Made by a program: the position numbers and the translations under genes. Below, in pieces: positions 43,994 to 52,046 of a stretch of 64,000 nucleotides of DNA. This stretch comes from Olsenella sp. (GTDB taxonomy: Bacteria; Actinomycetota; Coriobacteriia; Coriobacteriales; Atopobiaceae), in the NCBI GenBank assembly GCA_022648325.1, contig JALCMG010000001.1, forward strand, positions 124,001 through 188,000, read 5' to 3'. The number at the start of each line of letters is the position of its first letter. Positions within the stretch are counted from its first letter, which is position 1. The notes under the pieces were generated by a model, which did no database searches, was not told where the DNA came from, and worked only from the letters and a program-made list of their open reading frames with translations.

Positions 43994-45370
43994 CTACGAG
44001 AAGAACCTTCTCACCAGGTCGCGGGAGTACTCGACCGTCTCCTCCATGTCGCCAAAGGCCATGACCTCGCCGGCATAGAAGGTGTTGTTCTCGCCCTGCA
44101 TGGCCTCGACCTTGTCGTACCAGCCGTCCGCGTAGTCCGCAGAGCTCACATGCGGGAAGTAGTACCAGTCGTCGATGCGCTCGGTCTTTGTAACGGGCAG
44201 GCCGGACTTTGCCATGTCGGCAAGCGTGGTGTCGCGCGCCTCGTCAAACGGCACGTCCTCCATGCCCTCATGGTTGCGCAGCGTGAAGGTGACCAGCGGC
44301 TGCGGGCCGGCGTCCGGCCAGCGGTGATAGAAGACCATGAGGTGCCCGCGAGTCTCGGGCGTCATGTTGTCGAAGTAGTAATACGAGATCTCCGGCGCCT
44401 TCTCCTCCTCCGTGCGCACAGCCATCGTGAAGTACTCCTTGTGCACAATCTTAGAGAAGAACTCGCGCTCGGCCTGGTTGGCGTCGCCGTACTCTAGGAA
44501 GAGCTCCAGCGGCGTGCAGATAACCAGCTTGTCGAAGGCCTGCTCCTCCCCGCCGCTCACGGTGATGTAGACCTTCTCGGGCGTGCGGCGAATTGCCGTG
44601 ATGGTGCTGTTGAGCTCGGCCGGATGCTTGAGGTGGTCGTTCACGCCCTCCCAGATGGACTGCGTGCCGTTCTTCCAGGTCCAGAGCTTGCCGGTGGAGA
44701 GGAACTGCCTCACAGTGAAGGCGTCTAGGTACTTGAGAACGTAGGCAGCGGGAATCTCGTCAAAGTAGCCATAGCCAAACGAGGTGAAGGGGCCCTTCCA
44801 GACCAGTTCGGCGTCCTCGCAGCCGTTCTTCTTGAGGAACTCCGAGAAGGGCATCGAGAGGTCCTTGAGGTTGGGGTTCTCACCCTCGATGTGCGCGAGC
44901 TTGAGCTCCGGCGAAGGGCAGGGACCCTCGTAGCGGCCCTGCGCCACCCTGCGGTGTCCGTTTACGTCGTAGCCCTTGTACTTCTTGTCGAGCAGGCGCG
45001 ACAGCTTGTTCATCTTCATGACCTTCTTGAGGAGGTCGATCTTCTTGGACTTGAGCGGCGTGCCGTCGGTGTTCATGAACCTACGGCCCATCTTGGGGCC
45101 GTCCTCGTGAGTGGTGCCGCCGAACTCCTCGCACTCGTGGACGGCGAAGTAGGTGTCGCAGCCCATGACCGCGCCCATCTCTATGGTGCGGTCCTCCCAC
45201 TCGCCGTTAGCGTTCTTGACCTTCATGAGCGGCGAGAAGGCCTTGCCGCCTACGCGGTCTGCTCGCTCGAAGATGCGGTAGTTGTTGTAGCCGTTCTTCT
45301 CGAGGTACATTGCCAGCGAGAGTCCTGCGGGGCCGCCGCCAACGATGCAGATACTAGAGTTCTTGTCCAC
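43994..45370 (-). CDS. FAD-dependent amine oxidase-like flavoprotein
   Basis: A 458-residue protein with an N-terminal dinucleotide fold (ICIVGGGPAGLSLAMYLEKNG, residues 7-27), the second FAD motif ERADRVGGKAFS, and the C-terminal FAD-contact motif FYAGEVMAFGDMEETVEYS. This layout is that of amine oxidases, protoporphyrinogen oxidase-like and desaturase-like flavoproteins. Gut relatives are annotated NAD(P)-binding or FAD-dependent oxidoreductase without known substrate; some act on fatty acids. No signal peptide is present. It is a single gene with its own terminator. Confidence 0.85.
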   Translation of the reverse strand: MDKNSSICIVGGGPAGLSLAMYLEKNGYNNYRIFERADRVGGKAFSPLMKVKNANGEWEDRTIEMGAVMGCDTYFAVHECEEFGGTTHEDGPKMGRRFMNTDGTPLKSKKIDLLKKVMKMNKLSRLLDKKYKGYDVNGHRRVAQGRYEGPCPSPELKLAHIEGENPNLKDLSMPFSEFLKKNGCEDAELVWKGPFTSFGYGYFDEIPAAYVLKYLDAFTVRQFLSTGKLWTWKNGTQSIWEGVNDHLKHPAELNSTITAIRRTPEKVYITVSGGEEQAFDKLVICTPLELFLEYGDANQAEREFFSKIVHKEYFTMAVRTEEEKAPEISYYYFDNMTPETRGHLMVFYHRWPDAGPQPLVTFTLRNHEGMEDVPFDEARDTTLADMAKSGLPVTKTERIDDWYYFPHVSSADYADGWYDKVEAMQGENNTFYAGEVMAFGDMEETVEYSRDLVRRFFS

Positions 45371-45585
45371 CGTGCCTACCTTTCAAAGGAATATGCTCGA
45401 AAGCAAACAAATTCACGTAATCTCGATGTTATACCGACATCATCACGGTGGAAATGACTATTGGGCGAGCGCGAAAGGTCTCGAAACGTCGTTATGCAAG
45501 ATTGCCGTGACTGCACAGCAAAGGGCGCAGCCGGAGATGGAGCCACAGCAAGTCGCTCATGTTCGCTTTAGTCTGCTGAACAGGT
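45371..45585. other. Intergenic region
   Basis: 215 bases; it contains the promoter of the FAD oxidoreductase gene and the 3' end region of the broken membrane gene. No feature could be defined further. Confidence 0.4.
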
Positions 45586-46342
45586 CTATTGCACAGTACC
45601 AGCTGCGGCAGCTCTCCTTGTGTCCCACCAACGGAAGAATCTGTCTATCAGATAGACGTAGACACCAAAAGCAAGGGGCCCAATCAACAGACGGGCTACT
45701 TCCAAGGCCTCCCCTAATGTCGTTGCAGAATCTGGCTTTGGAAGAACCGCTGCGATTCCAAACAAGACAACCAGAGACAGAATATCCAAGATGATGCCCG
45801 CAGCCATTCCCGGCTTGGTGAGAGGTACGCGCTCGGTATTGGGTCCATCGAACACATTTGCCCCGGTTGCGTTGTAGAACAGCACCTCCGTAATGAGCAG
45901 GGCAAGGCCAAAAAAAAGATTAGAGCCCCAAGCACTAAAAGCGCGGCAACGACAATAAATGAAGAGGATTGGCCTTCATTGAGAGCCATGATACCTGGTA
46001 GACCGGCAATCAACTTTGCAACGAGGTTAATTAGCGGCAGGAATTGAGCGACAAATTGATTAAGCCCAAGTCCAATAAACGCAGAGCAAAAGAATAGCAG
46101 CGACACTCCAACCGAAGTCCCAAATCTCCCTTGTGGGGTCATGCCTTTAAAAGACTGCGACGCTGAAGAGCAGAATGCAGCTGCCCTTCTACCAAAGGTC
46201 CGAAGTGGTTCAGCTGCACTGGACTGTTCTGTGTCACCACTATCCTTAGGCGCCTTCAGGTTAATAGCACCGACCAGGTTTGACCCAATGAAACGAGTGT
46301 CCCGAGAAAACCGAAGAGCTTACCAAGTAATTCGAGGTCCAT
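45586..46342 (-). pseudogene. Membrane protein gene split by two frameshifts
   Basis: Three consecutive reading frames join into one sensible membrane protein of about 250 residues. It begins at ATG 46342 (MDLELLGKLFGFLGTLVSLG), shifts by one base near 46283 into a frame containing SNLVGAINLKAPKD and the helix-rich part up to LVLGALIFF, and shifts again at a run of eight A (plus strand, about 45911-45918) into the third frame (GLALLITEVLFYNATG to the stop at 45586). Both shifts equal one missing base. The A-run may slip in replication or transcription, or both shifts may be sequence errors. I do not recognise the family; at least five membrane helices are visible. It follows the ribbon-helix-helix gene by 25 bases. 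Confidence 0.65.
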
Positions 46343-46367
46343 CGAAGAGCCTCCGACACACCATGCG

Positions 46368-46643
46368 CTATTGACCCTCGATGCTTTCGCCTGGCTCCTC
46401 CAGCAGCTCGGAATCCCCAGCCGCACCCTGGTCGCGCAGCGCCAGGTCGATGGCGCGGCGGAAGAAGTCCGATTTTGATTCACTCGCCCTCTGGCTCTGT
46501 TCCTCGATTCGAGTGGCATAGGACTCTGGAATCCTGAACGAAACGGTCACCATCCGATTGCCATAGAAGGACGGCCTACCGCGCATGCTGCTGTTGCGGC
46601 CAGACGATCTGGGGCTGTGGGAAGGGTTGCCGAAGCCATCCAT
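46368..46643 (-). CDS. Ribbon-helix-helix (CopG-type) DNA-binding protein
   Basis: The ATG at 46643 is chosen because an AGGAGAGG lies about 12 bases upstream; a later start at 46586 (MRGRPS) is also possible. The MVTVSFRIPESYATRIEEQSQRA part is a ribbon-helix-helix strand and first helix, followed by SKSDFFRRAIDLAL as the second helix. Proteins of this size are plasmid or chromosomal antitoxins or small repressors. No toxin gene follows; the downstream gene is the broken membrane protein. Role unknown. Confidence 0.7.
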   Translation of the reverse strand: MDGFGNPSHSPRSSGRNSSMRGRPSFYGNRMVTVSFRIPESYATRIEEQSQRASESKSDFFRRAIDLALRDQGAAGDSELLEEPGESIEGQ

Positions 46644-46856
46644 CCGTTTAGAAGAGGTCCTCTCCTGGCGAAAGAGTGACGTATTGCATAATAAATTGCA
46701 AGAACGAAAGCCATGTACGTTAGGCGAAATAAGACGTTTGAACAATTGTTGGGCTATGGGTCATAGGAACTCGTCTTTCGTATTGGAGCCTTTGTACTCC
46801 TAACGTAATCGACGATGTCAGGAATTCCCCCAGCAAGTCAAATATCAGCGCTCAAG

Positions 46857-46890
46857 CAAAGGGGCCAGCTCATCGAGTCCGGCCCCTTCC
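46857..46890 (-). terminator. Terminator after fruK
   Basis: AAGGGGCC (46859-46866) pairs with GGCCCCTT (46881-46888), 20-50 bases after the fruK stop, followed on the minus strand by TTTGCTTG. Confidence 0.65.
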
Positions 46891-46910
46891 CATCACCCTA
46901 ACCCGGATGC

Positions 46911-47816
46911 TTACATCTTTGCGAGCAAGGCCTCGACCTCGGGCCTCGTGGCAAGGTTGTCCGAGAACGCGCTGGCAGACCCAGTGCAGACACCCATCTT
47001 GAACGCCGTCTCGTAGTCGCCCTTGCTCTCGACCCAACCGGTGAGGAAGCCGGCGACCATCGAGTCGCCTGCGCCAACGGTGTTGACCATGGTCCCCTTG
47101 GGGGCCTCGCTCATGATGACGTCGCCCTTCTCGGGAACAAGGACGGCACCCTCTCCGCCCATGGAAACCAACACGTTTCTGGCACCGCGCTCCTGGAGCA
47201 TGCGCGCGTAGGGCTCGACCTCCTCGCGATGCGTGATGGTGGCACCCACGATGTCGCCCAGCTCGTGGTTGTTGGGTTTGATGAGGAAGGGGTGATACGG
47301 AAGGACGTTCACCAGGAGCTCTCGCTCGGCGTCCACCACAATATCGATGCCCCGGCCGTCGAGGCGGCTCATGATGCGCTCGTAGATGTCGGAGGGCAGC
47401 ATTGAGGGCACGTTTCCAGCGATGACGAGCAGATCGCCAGCCTTGATGGCATCAAGCTTTGCATAGAGGGCGTCGATGTCCTCCTGCGTGATTTTGGGAC
47501 CAAGGCCGTTGATGGCCGTCTCCTCCTTTGCCTTCGCCTTAACGTTGATACGGCTCATGCCCTCCTTGACCTCGATGAAGTCACAGGCGGCACCGTAGGC
47601 GCTCATGCGCGCCTCGATCTCTTTGCCGGTGAAGCCAGCAACAAAGCCCAGCGCCGTCGAGGCATGCCCTAAGTTGGAAAGCACAATGGAGACGTTGATC
47701 CCCTTGCCGCCGGGCAGGATCTGCTCGTAGTTCACGCGGTTTATCTCGCCAAGGCGAAGATCGTCGAGACGAACAATGTAGTCGAGCGACGGGTTGAACG
47801 TTACGGTGTAGATCAT
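46911..47816 (-). CDS. fruK: 1-phosphofructokinase
   Basis: A 301-residue PfkB-family kinase that closely follows Bacillus FruK: FNPSLDYIVRLDDL, the glycine loop PGGKGINVS, FVAGFTGKEIE, the NGLGP segment, and the C-terminal GAGDSMVAGF with the catalytic Asp. It phosphorylates fructose 1-phosphate to the 1,6-bisphosphate. The start ATG overlaps the regulator gene stop (ATGA), so translation is coupled. A fructose PTS gene would be expected after it but is absent; the next downstream gene is unrelated. Confidence 0.9.
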   Translation of the reverse strand: MIYTVTFNPSLDYIVRLDDLRLGEINRVNYEQILPGGKGINVSIVLSNLGHASTALGFVAGFTGKEIEARMSAYGAACDFIEVKEGMSRINVKAKAKEETAINGLGPKITQEDIDALYAKLDAIKAGDLLVIAGNVPSMLPSDIYERIMSRLDGRGIDIVVDAERELLVNVLPYHPFLIKPNNHELGDIVGATITHREEVEPYARMLQERGARNVLVSMGGEGAVLVPEKGDVIMSEAPKGTMVNTVGAGDSMVAGFLTGWVESKGDYETAFKMGVCTGSASAFSDNLATRPEVEALLAKM

Positions 47817-48577
47817 GAGCTGTTCCCCACTTCCACGACGTTGTCGGCATCCTGAAAGCCCCCGTCCTTCGGGAGCTGGTCGGTGAGTATGGTCGCGTCC
47901 TCGAAGGGCGCAAAGGTGATGAGAGACACCTGGTCGAACTTGCTTTGGTCGGCCAGCACGTAGCGCCTGAGCGTGTGAGCCATGCTGACCTCCTTTACCT
48001 TTGCCTCGCTGTACTCTGGAGTAGTGAACCCCGCCTCACGCGAGATGCCGTTGGTCCCCCAAAAGCCCAGCGTAAAGTGTAGGTTCTGGAGCGAGGCAAT
48101 GGCTGCCTCCCCCACCAGCGCCTCCGTGAGCGGCTTGATTGAGCCGCCAGGAAGGTATGTCTTGCACCCCTTGGAAAGCAGGAGCTGCGCGTGGGGGATG
48201 GAGTTGGTGAAGAACGTGGCAGACGTTTGAGTGATGGCCTGCGCGAGCTGCATGGTCGATGTGCCGGCGTCGATGTAGACGAAGTCGTCCGGGCCAACAA
48301 GCGCAGCAGCGCGGCAACCTATGGCTCGCTTTGCAGCGATGTTGATGTCACGCTTCTGAGCAACGGAGGCATCATGGAGGACGAGACGTGCGTGGGAGAC
48401 CGCCGCCGTGGCGCCGCCGCGCACACGAATGAGTTGGTTCTGCTCGTCCAGCATTTCAAGGTCGCGGCGGATGGTGGACTCCGAGGTCCCGAGCGCTTCC
48501 ATGAGCTCTGGAGTAGAGATGGAGCCGCGCTCGCGCACGAGCCGAACGATGATGCCCTGGCGCTCACGCGCAAGCAT
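47813..48577 (-). CDS. DeoR-family repressor (FruR-like)
   Basis: I chose the ATG at 48577 (MLARERQGIIVRLV, the usual DeoR start) with GGGGGGG 8 bases upstream; an ATG at 48640 has no ribosome site. The 254-residue protein has a DeoR helix-turn-helix (ISTPELMEALGTSESTIRRDLEML) and a sugar-phosphate sensor domain (VGPDDFVYIDAGTSTMQLAQAI). It is coupled to fruK, so fructose 1-phosphate is the expected effector. The promoter carries a 37-base palindrome and phased 10-base repeats. Confidence 0.9.
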   Translation of the reverse strand: MLARERQGIIVRLVRERGSISTPELMEALGTSESTIRRDLEMLDEQNQLIRVRGGATAAVSHARLVLHDASVAQKRDINIAAKRAIGCRAAALVGPDDFVYIDAGTSTMQLAQAITQTSATFFTNSIPHAQLLLSKGCKTYLPGGSIKPLTEALVGEAAIASLQNLHFTLGFWGTNGISREAGFTTPEYSEAKVKEVSMAHTLRRYVLADQSKFDQVSLITFAPFEDATILTDQLPKDGGFQDADNVVEVGNSS

Positions 48578-48685
48578 GCGTGCCACCCCCCCAAAGACCC
48601 CTCTGGACTCGAGACGGTGCCAGAGCGAGTTAACGCTCATTCAAGATAGTAAAGAAGTACGCACGTGAGGCCCGCACACTCCCCC

Positions 48686-48722
48686 AATGAACCTACGTGC
48701 GGGCCTCGCACGTAGGTTCATT
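48686..48722. promoter_or_regulatory. 37-base perfect palindrome at the fruRK transcription start
   Basis: Two 15-base arms beginning AATGAACCTACGTGC (48686-48700) and its complement (48708-48722) enclose GGGCCTC. The arms overlap the -10 element of the minus-strand promoter and the probable start point. The loop-proximal part (48697-48707) can instead pair with 48666-48676, giving two exclusive hairpins in the leader RNA. It may be operator, attenuator, or both. Confidence 0.72.
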
Positions 48723-48747
48723 ATCGCGTAATTTATATCAAATTCAA
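48720..48747 (-). promoter_or_regulatory. Promoter of fruR-fruK
   Basis: On the minus strand TTGAAT (48747-48742) and GATAAT (48725-48720) stand 16 bases apart, matching the consensus at 4 and 5 of 6 positions. Confidence 0.6.
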
Positions 48748-48770
48748 TCAATTTCAGTCATATTCAGTCA
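48741..48770. repeat. Three tandem 10-bp units upstream of the fruRK promoter
   Basis: Units AATTCAATCA, ATTTCAGTCA and TATTCAGTCA follow each other without spacer (48741-48770). Each is one DNA turn, so a protein could bind three faces in line with the -35 element, which overlaps the first unit. Confidence 0.6.
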
Positions 48771-48816
48771 AGCTTCGCAAAGGGCAGCAGATTCTTCTAA
48801 GACACCCGCGCCATTC

Positions 48817-49161
48817 TCATCCGCGCAAGACGCCCAAGAAGGTGACAAAGCCTGGAAGCAGCACAATCGCCGCCGCTGCGCCGCCATCTAGTTGCCCAGA
48901 CATACCGTAGTAGAGAAGTGACAGGGCAAAGATCGCAATCACGGAGACAAGCCCGCCCCAGGTACCGGGCCTGGGTTGTGCGTCTGACCCAAAGAACGTA
49001 CGGAGCACGCAGATGGGGAGCCCAACCATCACGCTGATGCCGGCCGCGCAGACAATGGCGCGAGCGAAGGTCCCAAGCTGCTCGGCAATCTGGAAGGCAA
49101 CCGCAATGCCGATGAACACCGCAAAGGCAACCCCCATCAGCTTGAGCGACTTGTCCTCCAT
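48817..49161 (-). CDS. Small conserved membrane protein, function unknown
   Basis: The ATG at 49161 follows GTGAGGAGGCG, so the open frame further upstream is not used. The 114-residue protein has three membrane segments (about 8-27, 38-57, 70-112 in two parts) and no recognised motif. It is a single gene divergent from the next gene. Confidence 0.7.
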   Translation of the reverse strand: MEDKSLKLMGVAFAVFIGIAVAFQIAEQLGTFARAIVCAAGISVMVGLPICVLRTFFGSDAQPRPGTWGGLVSVIAIFALSLLYYGMSGQLDGGAAAAIVLLPGFVTFLGVLRG

Positions 49162-49273
49162 GGCGCGCCTCCTCACAGGCACTCTACCCAAAGAGGTGGC
49201 CATCGCATCCTCAAATCGGGGATTATGACCTGCTAGCATCATATGTGGTTAGGCGATGCGCGAGAGGAGCTTC

Positions 49274-50149
49274 ATGTCAGCTGGACAGGGCGGAAAGCGT
49301 CGCGCCGGCCACGTGGCCAAGACCGTCCTCGCCGTCATTGGCGGCATAGCGGTGACGGCCGTGCTCCTTGTGGCCGCGCTGGTATACGAGGTCAACTACG
49401 CCGTGAGCACCGTCGACACGTCGACCTCACCAGACGGCAGGTATACGCTTGAGCTACAGGCCGTTGGCGAGCCAATGTTCTTCTCCTCGGCGGACGCTCG
49501 TCTCGTGCTCAAGCTGGGCCGCTACGAGGTCTCGTGCGTGGACACAGAAATTGCTGACGACGGCGCACCGGTGCGACCCACGAGCTGGCAGGTGAGCTGG
49601 GAAGACACCGGCGCCGAGGTGCGGCTCAAGGGCTCCGAGCAGTCCGACGAACTTGTGGCCATGGGGTTTGACGGAGGCGTATCAAAGGGCCGAGCCAAAA
49701 CGGACGAGAGCCTGGGCAACCTGCCGGACTCGGGGACAAGCGAGATGGCCACGCCCACCGAGGACAACGACACGTCCTTCGTGGTCGCCCAGCAGGAGGC
49801 CGAAGAGATTGACACTGGCTACAAAGCCATCTACGATGCTGCGCTCAAGGAGCAGGGCTACGGCTTCCAAGTGACCTATAGCGCAAAGGGTGATGAGCAG
49901 GTCATTCTCTCCAAGGACAGCGAGAAAATTGTTCTTCTCGTCTATGACCGCGAGTCGGCAAACGGCGCATGCGCGCTCTTTGCCCTGGAGAGCTGCCCCG
50001 TGGAAGGCTATGGCAGCTGGTCGATAGACGGCGCCACGCTGCTCGACGAGTACGCCTATGTGCACGAGACAGGCGAGGTCATTGCATCTGGGAAGACCTC
50101 GTGGTCCGACACCGGCACGCAGGAGTTTCGCGACGCAACCGGGGAGTAG
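49274..50149 (+). CDS. Membrane-anchored extracytoplasmic protein, function unknown
   Basis: The ATG at 49274 follows AGGAGCTTC; an in-frame ATG 6 codons earlier lacks it. The 291-residue protein has a basic start, a single membrane helix (about 19-40) and an outside part. The first outside section (45-125) contains STSPDGRYTLEL and looks like a DUF5412-type domain; the second (190-285) has a Cys pair. No enzyme motif was recognised. Confidence 0.7.
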   Translation: MSAGQGGKRRAGHVAKTVLAVIGGIAVTAVLLVAALVYEVNYAVSTVDTSTSPDGRYTLELQAVGEPMFFSSADARLVLKLGRYEVSCVDTEIADDGAPVRPTSWQVSWEDTGAEVRLKGSEQSDELVAMGFDGGVSKGRAKTDESLGNLPDSGTSEMATPTEDNDTSFVVAQQEAEEIDTGYKAIYDAALKEQGYGFQVTYSAKGDEQVILSKDSEKIVLLVYDRESANGACALFALESCPVEGYGSWSIDGATLLDEYAYVHETGEVIASGKTSWSDTGTQEFRDATGE

Positions 50150-50166
50150 GCTCTTTTGTGCCCCAC

Positions 50167-50195
50167 TTGACGCTCTTGGCGGTCCCTTGTATTGT
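50167..50195 (+). promoter_or_regulatory. Promoter of the zur-znu operon
   Basis: TTGACG (50167-50172) and TATTGT (50190-50195) are 17 bases apart. The palindromic operator begins 3 bases after the -10, so bound repressor would block initiation. Confidence 0.65.
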
Positions 50196-50197
50196 TA

Positions 50198-50224
50198 AAT
50201 TGAAATTGGAGTTCAATTTCAATT
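50198..50224. promoter_or_regulatory. Palindromic operator, probable Zur/Fur box
   Basis: AATTGAAATTG (50198-50208) and CAATTTCAATT (50214-50224) are perfect inverted arms with a 5-base spacer, between promoter and the Fur-type gene. The site is AT-rich in a GC-rich region, as Zur and Fur boxes are. Self-regulation by the encoded protein is the natural reading. Confidence 0.72.
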
Positions 50225-50261
50225 AGAGCAAAAATGACCGCAAGCGTTGGGAGGCAGTCGC

Positions 50262-50687
50262 GTGGCGAACAGGCGCACATACAACACGCGCCAGCGCCAG
50301 GCGGTGCTCGACTATCTCGCCGCTCACAGAGATTGCTACGCAAGCGTCGATGGGGTCTTTGATGCGCTGAAGTCCCAAGGAGTCGAGATTGGCCGGTCGA
50401 CCATCTACCGCAACCTTGAGGCGCTCGTCGACGAAGGTATGGCGTCGAAAATCGTTGCCCCCCGCAGGGAGGTTGCTCTCTATCGCCTGGTAAACCAGGG
50501 CGAGGGGGACGCAGGCCAGCTTGTCTGTGTGGAGTGCGGCCGCGTCTCAACCATCGACTGCGACGCCTTCCAGGAGTTCTCTCACCACGTAAGCACAGTG
50601 CATGGCTTTGCCATCGACCTCTCTCGGACCGTGCTCTATGGGCGCTGTCCCCTTTGCGCAAAAAGGCAGGTCACAGCACATGCGTAA
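50262..50687 (+). CDS. zur: Fur-family regulator, probable zinc-responsive Zur
   Basis: I start at the GTG at 50262 because GGGAGG lies 7 bases upstream. The 141-residue protein has the Fur helix-turn-helix (DALKSQGVEIGRSTIYRNLEALVDEG), the DNA-arm and two CxxC pairs (CVECG and CPLC) that build the structural zinc site, and a His-rich middle (FSHHVSTVHG). The neighbours downstream are a zinc-type importer, so the metal is probably zinc; iron or manganese cannot be ruled out by sequence. First gene of the operon. Confidence 0.9.
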   Translation: MANRRTYNTRQRQAVLDYLAAHRDCYASVDGVFDALKSQGVEIGRSTIYRNLEALVDEGMASKIVAPRREVALYRLVNQGEGDAGQLVCVECGRVSTIDCDAFQEFSHHVSTVHGFAIDLSRTVLYGRCPLCAKRQVTAHA

Positions 50688-51006
50688 GAGCTTTCTCGGC
50701 TGTGCCCACCGCGCGATTGCCGTCCGCGCGTTTGCGCTCGTACTCTCCGTCCTTCTCGCCGTGGGTACGTTCCTCTCGGCAGTGGCGCTTGGCAAAGAGG
50801 TCCACCACCGGTGTACGGGCGAGGACTGCCCGGTCTGCCGGCTCATGGCCGGCGCTGCCAGGGTGGTTGGCCGCAGCGCCACGCTAGCGCCTCATCCGCC
50901 ACACATCTCCTCCGCGCGTCTTGTTCTCTCGCAGGCCACGCAACTTATAGGCGTTGTCCTTGTCGTACTATCCCCTGTTCTTCTGGGGGTTCGTCTCGAC
51001 ATCTGA
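50680..51006 (+). CDS. Small membrane protein with Cys motif in the zinc operon
   Basis: The ATG overlaps the end of the Fur-type gene by 8 bases. The 108-residue protein has membrane segments at about 13-37 and 81-104 and, between them, HHRCTGEDCPVCRLM: a C-x5-C-x2-C motif with preceding His pair that could bind zinc on the outer side. The layout resembles DUF2946 proteins, which also carry HxxCPxC between two helices. Its location between regulator and binding protein suggests a part in zinc capture or handover. Not well known. Confidence 0.72.
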   Translation: MRKSFLGCAHRAIAVRAFALVLSVLLAVGTFLSAVALGKEVHHRCTGEDCPVCRLMAGAARVVGRSATLAPHPPHISSARLVLSQATQLIGVVLVVLSPVLLGVRLDI

Positions 51007-51071
51007 TGGGTTCGGACTGCCTCATACAGCAATTCGCAACCGGTATCAGATAAGAGACTGGAGACGTCTTC

Positions 51072-52046
51072 ATGGACAACCGCATAATCTCGCGCCTTAA
51101 CCCAACGATGGGTCGGCGCACCCTTCTCGGACTTCTCGCTATCTCGGCCGGGACGGCCCTTGTGGGCTGCTCGAACGCCGGCAAAGGCGCCTCGGCGCAG
51201 GAAGGCGACAAGGGCACCGACGCACTCTCTATCTGTGCGAGCTTCTATCCCATGTACGACTTCGCCGGCAAGCTTGCCGGTGACCGAGCTGTGGTCACCT
51301 GCCTGGTACCCGCGGGAACCGAACCGCACGATTGGGAACCATCGACCACGGACGTCCGCACCATCTCGACCTGCGACATGCTCGTCTACAACGGCGCGGG
51401 CATGGAGCACTGGATTGGGGACGTTTCGAACGGTATCTCTGGCGAGAAGCCCGTCCTCGTGTGCGCAAGCGACGGCCTTGAGCTTCGCGAGCTTCCGGAG
51501 GGGGAAGGCGACGAGGACGAGACGGGAACCGATCCTCACGTCTGGCTCTCGCCCGTAAATGCCAAGCACGAGCTTGGAGTCATACGCGACGCCATTGTTT
51601 CGCTCGATCCTGCCGGGCGCGAGGAGTACGACGCAAACTACGAGCGCTGGGCTGCCGAGTTCGAAAAGCTGGACTCCGAATTCTCCGACGGCCTCTCGAA
51701 CCTATCGAACAGAACCCTCGTTGTCTCTCACGAGGCCTTTGGCTATCTCTGTGACGCATACGGGCTCACACAGAAATCCATCGCCGGCATCGACGCGGAT
51801 GGCGAACCAAGCGCTCAGCAAATGGCCGAGATAGCTACCTTTGTGCGCGAGAACAACGTGAAGACCATCTTCACCGAGGAGCTCGTGAGCCCAAAGGTCG
51901 CCGAGGCAATCGCCAGCGAGACAGGCGCCACGGTGGAGGAGCTCAACCCGCTCGAGGGACTCTCCGACGAGGAGCTTGCGAACGGCGAGGACTACTTCTC
52001 CGTCATGCGCAAGAACCTCGCGGCACTGAGGGAGGCACTGGCATGA
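51072..52046 (+). CDS. znuA: Metal ABC transporter substrate-binding lipoprotein (ZnuA/AdcA type)
   Basis: A 324-residue cluster A-I binding protein. The N-terminus has an Arg-Arg signal (GRRTLLGLLAISAGTALVGC) with lipobox Cys at about 33. Metal ligands are the His in EPHDWEPS, the His in DPHVWLSP, the His in SHEAFGYL and an acidic residue in FTEELVSPK. An acidic run (EGEGDEDETG) sits where zinc-type proteins have their flexible acidic-His loop. It delivers metal, most likely zinc, to the ABC pair encoded next; its stop overlaps the ATPase start by 4 bases. Confidence 0.92.
   Translation: MDNRIISRLNPTMGRRTLLGLLAISAGTALVGCSNAGKGASAQEGDKGTDALSICASFYPMYDFAGKLAGDRAVVTCLVPAGTEPHDWEPSTTDVRTISTCDMLVYNGAGMEHWIGDVSNGISGEKPVLVCASDGLELRELPEGEGDEDETGTDPHVWLSPVNAKHELGVIRDAIVSLDPAGREEYDANYERWAAEFEKLDSEFSDGLSNLSNRTLVVSHEAFGYLCDAYGLTQKSIAGIDADGEPSAQQMAEIATFVRENNVKTIFTEELVSPKVAEAIASETGATVEELNPLEGLSDEELANGEDYFSVMRKNLAALREALA

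Noticed and set aside
46368-46643. Toxin-antitoxin system at the ribbon-helix-helix gene
   Set aside because: No RelE-, Doc- or PIN-like gene next to it; the following gene is a broken multi-helix membrane protein.
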